A stretch of 5,972 bases of DNA, from contig JACMNZ010000353.1 in the NCBI GenBank assembly GCA_014378285.1, positions 1 through 5,972 of the forward strand. The letters are read 5' to 3'. Positions 1 to 5,953 of this stretch are shown piece after piece. Within the stretch, counting starts at the first letter, position 1; every line of letters starts with the position of its first letter. Both the position numbers and the translations under genes were made by a program. Under the pieces are notes generated by a model that did not search any database, was not told the origin of the DNA, and saw only the letters and a program-made list of their open reading frames with translations. Source of the stretch: Pseudopedobacter sp. (GTDB taxonomy: Bacteria > Bacteroidota > Bacteroidia > Sphingobacteriales > Sphingobacteriaceae).

Positions 1-156
1 AACCCCTTTAAGTGGCTTAAAAGCAGCTAATTTATCTGCTAACTCCAATGTTCCGAAATCGCCAGCATGCCAAATCTCATCGCTATCATCAAAATATTTA
101 AAAACTGCATCGTCTAAATAACTATGCGTATCAGAGATTAATCCTATTTTTTTCAT
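1..156 (-). CDS. YfcE/MJ0936-like metallophosphoesterase, N-terminal part (cut by window edge)
   Basis: The first 52 codons of a minus-strand gene that leaves the window at base 1. The protein begins MKKIGLISDTHSYLD and continues with DEIWHAGDFG at about residues 27-36. The SDTH signature (Asp and His metal ligands, residues 9-11) and the following GDF motif are the first two metal-binding blocks of calcineurin-like phosphoesterases. The very short spacing between them is typical of the small YfcE/MJ0936 class, which hydrolyses phosphodiesters with divalent metals in the cytosol; members are usually around 160-180 residues, so about two thirds is missing. The ATG at 156-154 shares one base with the TAA ending the upstream methyltransferase frame (TAATG), suggesting translational coupling. 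The natural substrate cannot be told from this fragment. Family assignment is fairly sure. Confidence 0.88.
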   Translation of the reverse strand, partial: MKKIGLISDTHSYLDDAVFKYFDDSDEIWHAGDFGTLELADKLAAFKPLKGV

Positions 157-869
157 TAAAATATAGTAAAAAAGTTTTTCAGCAAAGCTTGATATTGTAA
201 TGAATGTACACCTTGCGAAGAATAGATACAAAAATCCTCAAAATTTAATTCTAATGGTTTTTTATCGCTAAAGCTGATGATATGTCTGATGTTTGCTTTA
301 TCAGGATATGATTTTATCTTGATGCAATTCACAGGAAATAGATGATAAGAAGGTGCTATATTTTGCAGCATTAAAGAAATATCAACCGGAACAATTAAGG
401 TTAATTTTCCAGAGGTGTTTAAATGATTTTATGATTTTGATATTAAATCGATAAAAAACTGCTCAGTAGTGTGTTTAGAAATATTATTAGATGCCTTCGG
501 CGATTTTAACGCGTTTAAGAAGTAAGGCGGGTTAGTAACAATTAAATCATATTTTTTTGATGGATTTAAATCGAAATATTCTAAAAAACTGTGATGATGT
601 GCTTTTAATTGTTGATGAAATAAAGAATTCTCAAAATTTACATTGGCCTTTTCAAAAGCCAAATGATCAATATCAATTGCATCAACTAAAATATCATGTG
701 ACCGTTGCGCCAACATCAAGGCAATTACACCAGTTCCGGTGCCAATATCCAAAACTGTCTTTACCTTTGCTAAACTTGCCGATGCGCCCAATAAAACGCC
801 ATCCGTGTTAATTTTCATAGGGCAGTTTTCTTGGTCTATTACAAATTCTTTAAAGTGGAATAAAGACAT
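156..869 (-). pseudogene. trmN6: tRNA1(Val) (adenine(37)-N6)-methyltransferase gene interrupted by an in-frame TAA
   Basis: The frame from ATG 869 encodes 146 residues and stops at TAA 431-429. The same frame then continues open for 90 more codons to a second TAA at 158-156, giving 237 codon positions, about the length expected for a full TrmN6/YfiC enzyme. Before the stop lie the family's N-terminal block (MKINTDGVLLGA, about 18-29), SAM-binding motif I (VLDIGTGTG, 39-47), an acidic motif DAIDID (63-68) and the catalytic NPPY (113-116) of N6-adenine methyltransferases. After the stop, codons for SGKLTLIVPVD and the remaining 71 residues fit the last strands of the Rossmann fold, with no further stop or frameshift. 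TrmN6 methylates A37 of tRNA1(Val). The 146-residue product would keep SAM and catalytic motifs but lose the C-terminal strands, so it is probably inactive. The identity of the original residue 147 is unknown; TAT/TAC (Tyr) is one substitution away. Confidence 0.85.
423..438. repeat. Perfect tandem duplication of an 8-bp unit at the premature stop
   Basis: On the plus strand ATGATTTT occurs twice in direct succession (423-430 and 431-438), read as AAAATCAT twice in the sense of the methyltransferase gene. The premature TAA (431-429) spans the junction of the two copies. Since 8 is not a multiple of 3 and the frame is the same on both sides, a simple 8-bp duplication does not explain the interruption; a base substitution that completed the repeat does. 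Confidence 0.75.
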
Positions 870-956
870 GGGAATTTGTTAATTTGACTATTAAAATTAA
901 GATCGATTAATTATCAATTTAAAATTAAAACGCTAAATCTTACTAAGAATTTTAAT

Positions 957-1694
957 CTAGTTTTTAGCTTGCTCATATTTCCTAAACCAACTATTAATTT
1001 TGAGTTGGATAACTCCAAGAAAAGCTTCTTTAAAAATACTAGAACTCATTTTTGATGTACCTTCAGTACGATCAGTAAAAATTATTGGGACTTCCACTAC
1101 TTTAAAACCATGTTTAACAGCCGTAAATTTCATTTCTATCTGAAAAGCATAGCCTACAAATTTAACCTTATCGAAGTTAATGGTTTCTAAAACTCTCTTT
1201 TTGTAGCATTTAAAACCAGCAGTAGCATCTTGTATATCTATTCCTGTAATAAAACGAACATATACAGAAGCAAAATATGACATTAGAACCCGGCCCATTG
1301 GCCAATTTACAACATTTACTCCCTTAATATATCTTGAACCAATTGCAACATCCGCACCTTCTACGCAAGCATTTCTTAAACGGATTAAATCTTCTGGGTT
1401 GTGGGAGAAATCGGCATCCATTTCAAAAATAAAATTATATTGATGCGCCAACGCCCATTTAAAACCATGGATATAAGCTGTACCTAAACCCAACTTCCCT
1501 TCTCTTTCTTCAATAAATAAATGCCCATTATATTCTCCTTGCAATTGTTTTACAATTTTTGCTGTACCATCTGGAGAGCCATCATCTACAATTAAGACAT
1601 GAAATAAATGAGACAAAGAGAAAACCTTTCGAAGTATTTTTTCGATGTTTTCTTTCTCGTTATACGTGGGGATAATGACTAAGCTATCGGGCAA
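957..1694 (-). CDS. Polyprenol-phosphate mannosyltransferase-like GT2 enzyme (Dpm1 type), TTG start
   Basis: A 245-residue family-2 glycosyltransferase resembling dolichyl/polyprenyl-phosphate mannose synthase, which transfers mannose from GDP-mannose to a polyprenyl phosphate at the cytoplasmic membrane face. Visible in order: VIIPTYNE (6-13), the nucleotide-binding VDDGSPDGT (36-44), the metal-binding DAD (93-95) within EMDADFSHNP, GSRY (119-122), DATAGFKCY (156-164), GYAFQIEM (181-188) and FTDRTEGTSKMS (206-217), all family hallmarks. It lacks the C-terminal membrane segments of GtrB-type relatives, so it is probably a peripheral, catalytic-domain-only enzyme. The start must be the TTG at 1694-1692: the first strand begins at once, an in-frame TAA lies five codons upstream, no ATG or GTG occurs between, and the next Met is at residue 92. 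An ATT just before the TTG is the only other conceivable initiator. Sugar specificity (mannose or another hexose) is inferred from the family. Confidence 0.9.
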   Translation of the reverse strand: MPDSLVIIPTYNEKENIEKILRKVFSLSHLFHVLIVDDGSPDGTAKIVKQLQGEYNGHLFIEEREGKLGLGTAYIHGFKWALAHQYNFIFEMDADFSHNPEDLIRLRNACVEGADVAIGSRYIKGVNVVNWPMGRVLMSYFASVYVRFITGIDIQDATAGFKCYKKRVLETINFDKVKFVGYAFQIEMKFTAVKHGFKVVEVPIIFTDRTEGTSKMSSSIFKEAFLGVIQLKINSWFRKYEQAKN

Positions 1695-1714
1695 AATGGT
1701 GATTTTTTATTAAT

Positions 1715-1722
1715 CAAAATTA
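1715..1722 (-). promoter_or_regulatory. Candidate Bacteroidota -7 promoter element for the GT2 gene
   Basis: The minus strand reads TAATTTTG here, a full match to the Bacteroidota -7 consensus TAnnTTTG, about 20 bases before the TTG start. It would give a short leader of roughly 10-15 bases. No good TTG -33 element lies 19-21 bases further upstream (the position reads ATGCAT), so this is a motif match only. Confidence 0.4.
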
Positions 1723-1824
1723 CAATTATTAATGAATACCATGCATCCACTTATTTAATTTTGGTAAATGTAAAAAGGGAAATCACCTTATGTACATATA
1801 TCTTTTTTATCTTACAATTACCTA

Positions 1825-3219
1825 TCATTTAACTTCTATTTGTTCGGTATTTTTAAAAGGATTATGCATGGTTTCTTCAGAAAAATCTTCTGCACCATGA
1901 GCCAACCTTTTTAATGGTTTTAAGAAAAGTAAAACCAAGATTCCGAAGATGGTACAAAAAATAGCGATGCCTGTAAATATCTCTAACTCGCCTGCTGTTT
2001 GAGACCATTCTCCAACCCACCCTGCAACATAATTACCCATACCAGTTGCTGCAAAATAAGCACCCATCATTAAAGAAGCATATTTTAGAGGAGCTAATTT
2101 AGTGACATAAGAAAGTGCAACTGGAGAAGCACAAAGTTCGCCAATGGTGTGAAATAAATAGGCCAATATTAACCAATACATAGCAGAAGAACCCTGATCT
2201 TGGTATTGAACAGATGCTGCTGTCATGAATAAAAATCCCCATCCCATGATAATGATTCCAATAGCCATCTTTAATATAGATGATGCTTCTTTTCCTTTTT
2301 TCTTTCTGTTATACCAAAAAGCTGCAATTGATGTACCTAATGAAATGATAAAGAATGAGTTAACCGATTGAAACCAAGGTGCAGGAACTTCAAAACTCTT
2401 TAAGCTCATAAAACTTAAATCTAAAATTCTATTGGTTTTTTCACTGGCATATAGGTTCATTAAACCTCCAGCTTGTTCAAAAGCTCCCCAAAAAACAATA
2501 ATCATCACAAAAGATAAAAACATCACAATCATTCTGTCTTTTTCTATTTTAGTTAAAGGTTTATTTACCGCTAAACGTTCTGCCGCTGGCAATTGCTTAG
2601 TTGCTTCACCAATACCTACCAAATATTTTTGACCATATAGAAACACCAACTGACCAATAGCCATTCCAATTCCGGCCAGACCGAAGCCATAATGCCAGCC
2701 ATAATTTACGCCTACAGATCCTACTAAAACACCGGCAATTAAAGCGCCTACGTTTATCCCAATATAAAAAATCGTAAATCCTTTATCACGTCTGTCATCT
2801 CCTGGGGCATATAAACCACCAACCATGGTAGAAATATTAGGTTTTAAACAACCTACTCCAGCTACAATTAATCCAATACCTAAATAAAATGCCCACTCTG
2901 CTTGGATTGCCAAAACACCATGCCCAGCAACTAAAAGCCAACCGCCTAACATTACGGTTTTCTTTTGTCCTAATAATTTATCTGCTAAAATACCGCCCGG
3001 AATGGAAGCTATGTAAACTAATGCGGTGTATATGCCATAAAGACTTAAAGCCTCAACTTTCGTCCATCCAAAACCTGGATTTATATCTGTTGTAGAAGCC
3101 ACTAAGAAAAGAACCAATAATGCTCTCATCCCATAATAGCTAAATCTTTCCCATAACTCGGTAAAAAACAGGATGTAAAGACCCACGGGATGGCCAAAAA
3201 GCTCTTTTCGATTTTCCAT
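1825..3219 (-). CDS. Proton-dependent oligopeptide (POT/PTR2 family) transporter
   Basis: A 464-residue inner-membrane protein of the POT branch of the major facilitator superfamily, importing di- and tripeptides with protons. The ExxERF proton-coupling motif is present (E21, E24, R25, F26, followed by SYYG). Next come GGILADKLLGQKK (75-87), the first PTR2 signature region, and FTIFYIGINVGAL (148-160), the second signature. TM7 carries FWGAFEQ (243-249), and TM10 carries GELCASPVALSYVTKLAP (360-377) with the conserved Glu361. Between TM6 (ending near 200) and TM7 (from about 229) there is only a hydrophilic linker of about 30 residues, so the extra helices HA and HB found in many bacterial POTs appear to be missing, suggesting a 12-TM form. 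The gene ends with tandem stops TGA TAG. It stands alone, divergent from the small secreted-protein gene. Exact peptide preference cannot be read from the sequence. Confidence 0.93.
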   Translation of the reverse strand: MENRKELFGHPVGLYILFFTELWERFSYYGMRALLVLFLVASTTDINPGFGWTKVEALSLYGIYTALVYIASIPGGILADKLLGQKKTVMLGGWLLVAGHGVLAIQAEWAFYLGIGLIVAGVGCLKPNISTMVGGLYAPGDDRRDKGFTIFYIGINVGALIAGVLVGSVGVNYGWHYGFGLAGIGMAIGQLVFLYGQKYLVGIGEATKQLPAAERLAVNKPLTKIEKDRMIVMFLSFVMIIVFWGAFEQAGGLMNLYASEKTNRILDLSFMSLKSFEVPAPWFQSVNSFFIISLGTSIAAFWYNRKKKGKEASSILKMAIGIIIMGWGFLFMTAASVQYQDQGSSAMYWLILAYLFHTIGELCASPVALSYVTKLAPLKYASLMMGAYFAATGMGNYVAGWVGEWSQTAGELEIFTGIAIFCTIFGILVLLFLKPLKRLAHGAEDFSEETMHNPFKNTEQIEVK

Positions 3220-3260
3220 ATAATTATTTAATGTGTGTGATTTTAAATTGGGATTAAGTT

Positions 3261-3268
3261 CAAGTATA
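3261..3268 (-). promoter_or_regulatory. Candidate -7 promoter element for the POT transporter gene
   Basis: The minus strand reads TATACTTG, matching TAnnTTTG at five of six fixed positions, about 41 bases before the transporter ATG. A leader of roughly 35 bases would follow. No clear TTG is found at the -33 distance. It lies in the 159-bp divergent region shared with the plus-strand secreted-protein gene. Confidence 0.3.
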
Positions 3269-3306
3269 AATAAATTTTTTAAAAGATAACGGTTAAGCGA
3301 TTTTTT

Positions 3307-3340
3307 TTTGGACGAAAAAACCTGGTGTGCAATATATTTA
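3307..3340 (+). promoter_or_regulatory. Candidate promoter for the small secreted-protein gene
   Basis: TTTG at 3307-3310, at the end of a T tract, is followed after 22 bases by TATATTTA at 3333-3340, which matches TAnnTTTG except for the last base. The arrangement resembles the Bacteroidota TTG / TAnnTTTG promoter, with spacing slightly longer than the usual 19-21. It lies about 38 bases before the ATG at 3379 and overlaps a possible upstream GTG at 3325, which argues against using that GTG as the start. Confidence 0.35.
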
Positions 3341-3378
3341 GAGAAATTAAGTTGATATACATATATAAAATTTACCTT

Positions 3379-3741
3379 ATGAATTTTAAAAACATCTTAT
3401 TTTTCTTATTCTCATTTATTCCTTTTATATGTTTCGCTCAAGTTGAAAAAATCAGTAAACCTTCTGAAATTTTGGTGAGGGAGTTTAGAATTGATACAAA
3501 AGATATGGATGAACTCAAAAATTTTAATTGGGAAATGATTCCAGAAATGTTTAAAACCAATCAAAAAGACGATAACATTACTCTTTCTGTTTTTTATTCT
3601 AATAAAAATGAGGTCTCTAAGTCTAAAGCGAAAGTCACTAATTTCAATTATAAGGTAAGTGGAAAAACAGAAAATTTATCTAGTTTGATTTCTAAATCTA
3701 AAGATGCTGTATTAAATTTTACAAGTACCTTAAAAGACTAA
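3379..3741 (+). CDS. Small secreted protein of unknown function (120 aa)
   Basis: I do not recognise this protein. It starts MNFKNILFFLFSF with a hydrophobic stretch to about residue 19 and a plausible signal-peptidase site after ICFA, before Gln21, leaving about 100 residues of mature protein. No lipobox Cys is evident; the only Cys, residue 18, lies inside the signal. The mature part is lysine-rich and polar, with a segment DELKNFNWEMIPEMF (44-58), then a likely strand NITLSVFYSN (66-75), alternating charged and polar residues and no cysteine, suggesting a small periplasmic or exported domain. The frame is open back to a GTG at 3325, but the ATG at 3379 is chosen because it places the signal peptide at the N-terminus and leaves room for a promoter. 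It is the only real plus-strand gene here, divergent from the transporter and ending 5 bp from the convergent secreted-protein gene. Confidence 0.72.
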   Translation: MNFKNILFFLFSFIPFICFAQVEKISKPSEILVREFRIDTKDMDELKNFNWEMIPEMFKTNQKDDNITLSVFYSNKNEVSKSKAKVTNFNYKVSGKTENLSSLISKSKDAVLNFTSTLKD

Positions 3742-3746
3742 AACCA

Positions 3747-4652
3747 CTAATTCCCCTTAATAACTGGTTTTGTATTCTGGCTATCTTTAGCGGGATCAAT
3801 AAAAATTTCATCACTTATTTCTGGTAAATTTTTAAGCTTTAAATTTTCTTGATAAACCCATTTGCCAGATTTAAATTTATAACCATCGTAAGAAAGATCA
3901 GGCGCATATAAATCTGTCATTCCTTTTACCTTATTAGAAGGAGCCACTAAATGATCAAAAACAATCAGTTTATCATTCTTAACATACTTTAACATCATGT
4001 CTGCATCTTTTGTATAATCAAAAATTATTCTAGCATGAAAGCCATTAGATTTTTCGGCATCCTCTAAAACCTGATTTCCAAACACAGGTTTTCCGTTTTT
4101 AAATGATAAAGTCTCTAAAACTTTTGCATTAGATTGTAAGGTTTTTCCTTTCCAACCAAATAGAATATAATATGGATTTTTGATTCCTAAAACAGGTAAA
4201 ATCTGATAGTAAACAGATCCATACCATTGATTAGTTTGCAAAGTGGTATCGGCAATATTACTGGCTACTTTTAAATTTTGTGAGTTATCAACCAAAGGAT
4301 AAAGCTCTAATTTTTGCGGGTTATTTACTTGAATAGCTCCATAATAGCGGTAATCACCATTATCTAATTGGGTAAACCAAGAAAAAACCCTAAACTTATT
4401 ATCATCAGATTTTTCAATAGATATAAAACTAGAAAGCTGAGAATATGGGTTTAAAAAAGAGTTTTTCTCTTTTAAGGAGTTTACAAAAAGTTTAATAAAA
4501 TCATAATTGGCACTTATTCTATTTGCTTCTATAGAATCGCTGGTAAATTGTGTCCCTAATTTTTTTAATGAATCTAACAAAGATGTTTTGTTTTGCGAGA
4601 AGCAAAAAAAAGATTGAGTTGCAAAAATAACCAGAAATAAAAATCGTCTCAT
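3747..4652 (-). CDS. Secreted protein of unknown function (301 aa), cotranscribed with thiolase
   Basis: No function can be assigned. MRRFLFLVIFATQSFFCFS looks like a Sec signal peptide cleaved before Gln20, giving a mature protein of about 282 residues, probably periplasmic or outer-membrane-facing. There is no clear lipobox and no later membrane segment. A predicted helical N-terminal part (23-65) is followed by a beta-rich region with many aromatic residues: FRVFSWFTQ (87-95), YYGAIQV (103-109), WYGSVYYQILP (143-153), YYILFGWKG (161-169), a charged patch DYTKDADMMLKY (212-223), then LIVFDHLVAPSN (229-240) and YAPDLSYDGYKF (249-260) ending in KSGKW (261-265). These give the impression of a conserved Bacteroidota-specific family, from recollection only. 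It begins 8 bp after the thiolase stop with no promoter room between, so it is almost certainly read from the same transcript. The pairing is odd, as one enzyme is cytosolic and the other protein exported. It ends with TAG, 5 bp from the convergent small gene. Confidence 0.82.
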   Translation of the reverse strand: MRRFLFLVIFATQSFFCFSQNKTSLLDSLKKLGTQFTSDSIEANRISANYDFIKLFVNSLKEKNSFLNPYSQLSSFISIEKSDDNKFRVFSWFTQLDNGDYRYYGAIQVNNPQKLELYPLVDNSQNLKVASNIADTTLQTNQWYGSVYYQILPVLGIKNPYYILFGWKGKTLQSNAKVLETLSFKNGKPVFGNQVLEDAEKSNGFHARIIFDYTKDADMMLKYVKNDKLIVFDHLVAPSNKVKGMTDLYAPDLSYDGYKFKSGKWVYQENLKLKNLPEISDEIFIDPAKDSQNTKPVIKGN

Positions 4653-4660
4653 AAAATATA

Positions 4661-5839
4661 TTAACGCATATTTTCAATTACAATTGCACTTGCCCCACCT
4701 CCGCCGTTACAGATACCAGCAACACCCAATTTAGCATTATTTTGATTTAAAACATTTATCAATGTCACAATAATTCTTACTCCTGAAGCCCCAAGCGGAT
4801 GCCCCAAAGAAACCGCACCGCCATTAACGTTTACTTTATCAACACTTAAGTTTAGCTCTTTATTATTTGCTAAAGAAACTACCGCAAAAGCTTCGTTTAT
4901 CTCGTAAAAATCTATTTCTTCGGATTTTAGATTCGCTTTATTCAAGGCCAAGGGAATTGCTTTTGAAGGTGCAGTGGTAAACCATTCTGGCGCTTGTTGA
5001 GCATCGGCGTAAGCCAAAATTTTAGCTAAAGGTTTAATGCCCAATTCATCAGCTTTTTCTTTACTCATTAAAACCAAAGCTGCTGCACCATCATTTAGGC
5101 TTGAGGCGTTAGCGGCTGTAACTGTTCCTTCTTTCTTGAAAACTGGACGTAAACCGGCAATCTTATCAAATTTCACATTTGCTGGCTCTTCATCATCAGT
5201 AATTTGAGTGATATTTCCTTTTTTATCCTTCAATTCTAAGGAAACTATCTCGTCTTTAAATTTTCCATCAGTAATAGCTTTTTGCGATCTTTTGTAAGAT
5301 TCTATAGCATAGGCATCTTGATCTTCACGAGAAATATGGCAATCTGTAGCACAAAGCTCTGCTGCAGAACCCATATGATAATCGTTATACACATCCCATA
5401 AACCATCCTTAATTAATCCGTCTGTTAAAGTACCGTGACCTAACTTATATCCATTTCTTGCTTTATCCAAATAATACGGAACATTGCTCATGCTTTCCAT
5501 GCCGCCGGCAACAATGATATCTTTATCGCCTAGGGCAATACTTTGTGCCGCCAACATTACAGCCTTCATTCCGCTAGCACAAACCTTATTAATTGTAGTA
5601 TTTGGCACATCTGGCAAACCAGCAAATTTAGCTGCCTGCGTTGCCGGAGCTTGACCTAAATTTGCAGATAACACATTTCCCATCAAAACTTCTTGTACAT
5701 CTGCAGGTTTTAATCCCGCTTTTTCTACCGCTGCTTTTATGGCAAAGCCGCCTAATTGTGTTGCCGTAAATGAGGCTAAACTTCCACCGAAACTACCAAT
5801 AGGTGTTCTTACTGCTGATACAATATATACTTCTTTCAT
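4661..5839 (-). CDS. Acetyl-CoA C-acetyltransferase (acetoacetyl-CoA thiolase)
   Basis: A complete 392-residue thiolase that condenses two acetyl-CoA to acetoacetyl-CoA or runs the reverse thiolysis in the cytosol. Catalytic residues are all in place: the acyl-accepting Cys87 in NKVCASGMKA (84-93), NEAFA (315-319), His347 in GGAVSLGHPLGASG (340-353), and the proton-shuttling Cys377 in GICNGGGGAS (375-384). These nearly match the numbering of the Zoogloea ramigera biosynthetic enzyme (Cys89, His348, Cys378). YHMG at 154-157 corresponds to the His-Met pair of the acetoacetyl-CoA-specific class, favouring this over a long-chain 3-ketoacyl-CoA thiolase. The start ATG at 5839 is preceded by an A/T-rich leader without a Shine-Dalgarno sequence, as usual for the phylum. 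It is the first gene of a two-gene unit with the secreted protein at 3747-4652. No polyhydroxybutyrate or beta-oxidation partner gene is in the window, so the direction of use (ketogenesis, amino-acid or fatty-acid breakdown) is undecided. Confidence 0.96.
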   Translation of the reverse strand: MKEVYIVSAVRTPIGSFGGSLASFTATQLGGFAIKAAVEKAGLKPADVQEVLMGNVLSANLGQAPATQAAKFAGLPDVPNTTINKVCASGMKAVMLAAQSIALGDKDIIVAGGMESMSNVPYYLDKARNGYKLGHGTLTDGLIKDGLWDVYNDYHMGSAAELCATDCHISREDQDAYAIESYKRSQKAITDGKFKDEIVSLELKDKKGNITQITDDEEPANVKFDKIAGLRPVFKKEGTVTAANASSLNDGAAALVLMSKEKADELGIKPLAKILAYADAQQAPEWFTTAPSKAIPLALNKANLKSEEIDFYEINEAFAVVSLANNKELNLSVDKVNVNGGAVSLGHPLGASGVRIIVTLINVLNQNNAKLGVAGICNGGGGASAIVIENMR

Positions 5840-5876
5840 AAAAAAAATTGTTTAAATGTTTAATCGATTGGACTTG

Positions 5877-5909
5877 CAAAATAATCATTTTTAAGGATGC
5901 ATTGGTCAA
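5877..5909 (-). promoter_or_regulatory. Candidate promoter of the thiolase transcription unit
   Basis: On the minus strand TTG (5909-5907) is followed after 22 bases by TTATTTTG (5884-5877), which matches the -7 consensus TAnnTTTG at all fixed positions but the second. Transcription would begin near 5870, leaving an untranslated leader of about 30 bases. The -33 TTG lies in a 10-bp imperfect palindrome, ATTGGTCAAT on the plus strand (5901-5910), which could serve as an operator. Spacing is one base longer than the usual range. Confidence 0.4.
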
Positions 5910-5937
5910 TAGAATGTTTTATCATTTAAAAAAATAC

Positions 5938-5953
5938 ATTAATTGTAGTATTT
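5938..5953. repeat. 16-bp direct repeat of an internal thiolase segment
   Basis: ATTAATTGTAGTATTT occurs here upstream of the thiolase gene and again at 5588-5603 inside it, in the same orientation, where it encodes part of NTTIN just before the active-site Cys. The flanking bases differ on both sides. The copy is exact but AT-rich and short, so chance or a decayed fragment are both possible. Confidence 0.6.

Noticed and set aside
156..371. A separate 71-residue gene between the methyltransferase and the phosphoesterase
   Set aside because: It lies in the same frame as the methyltransferase, follows its stop codon with 19 open codons, and reads as that enzyme's C-terminus, so it is part of the interrupted trmN6.
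429..431. Programmed readthrough, selenocysteine-type recoding or a reassigned TAA
   Set aside because: TAA ends other genes here (thiolase, small secreted protein), so the code is standard. No recoding structure is evident, and TAA is not a selenocysteine codon.
557..811. An 84-codon plus-strand open frame
   Set aside because: Antisense to the methyltransferase motifs, with no recognisable protein features; a shadow frame.
870..956. A promoter or terminator between the GT2 gene and trmN6
   Set aside because: TAATTTTA at 892-899 resembles a -7 element, but the only nearby TTG is about 15 bases away and no stable hairpin is visible. The two genes may be cotranscribed.
1760..1824. A rho-independent terminator after the POT gene
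   Set aside because: The best pairing, AAGG with CCTT before a T run (about 1773-1787), is only 4 bp and too weak to call.
2432..2632. A 66-codon plus-strand open frame
   Set aside because: Antisense to transmembrane-encoding parts of the POT gene; no signal, motif or promoter.
2889..3095. A 68-codon plus-strand open frame
   Set aside because: Antisense to the POT gene; its composition is that expected from the complementary strand of membrane-protein codons.
3325..3378. Upstream GTG start extending the small secreted protein by 18 residues
   Set aside because: It would put an 18-residue extension ahead of a clear signal peptide, and the GTG sits inside the likely promoter; the ATG at 3379 is better.
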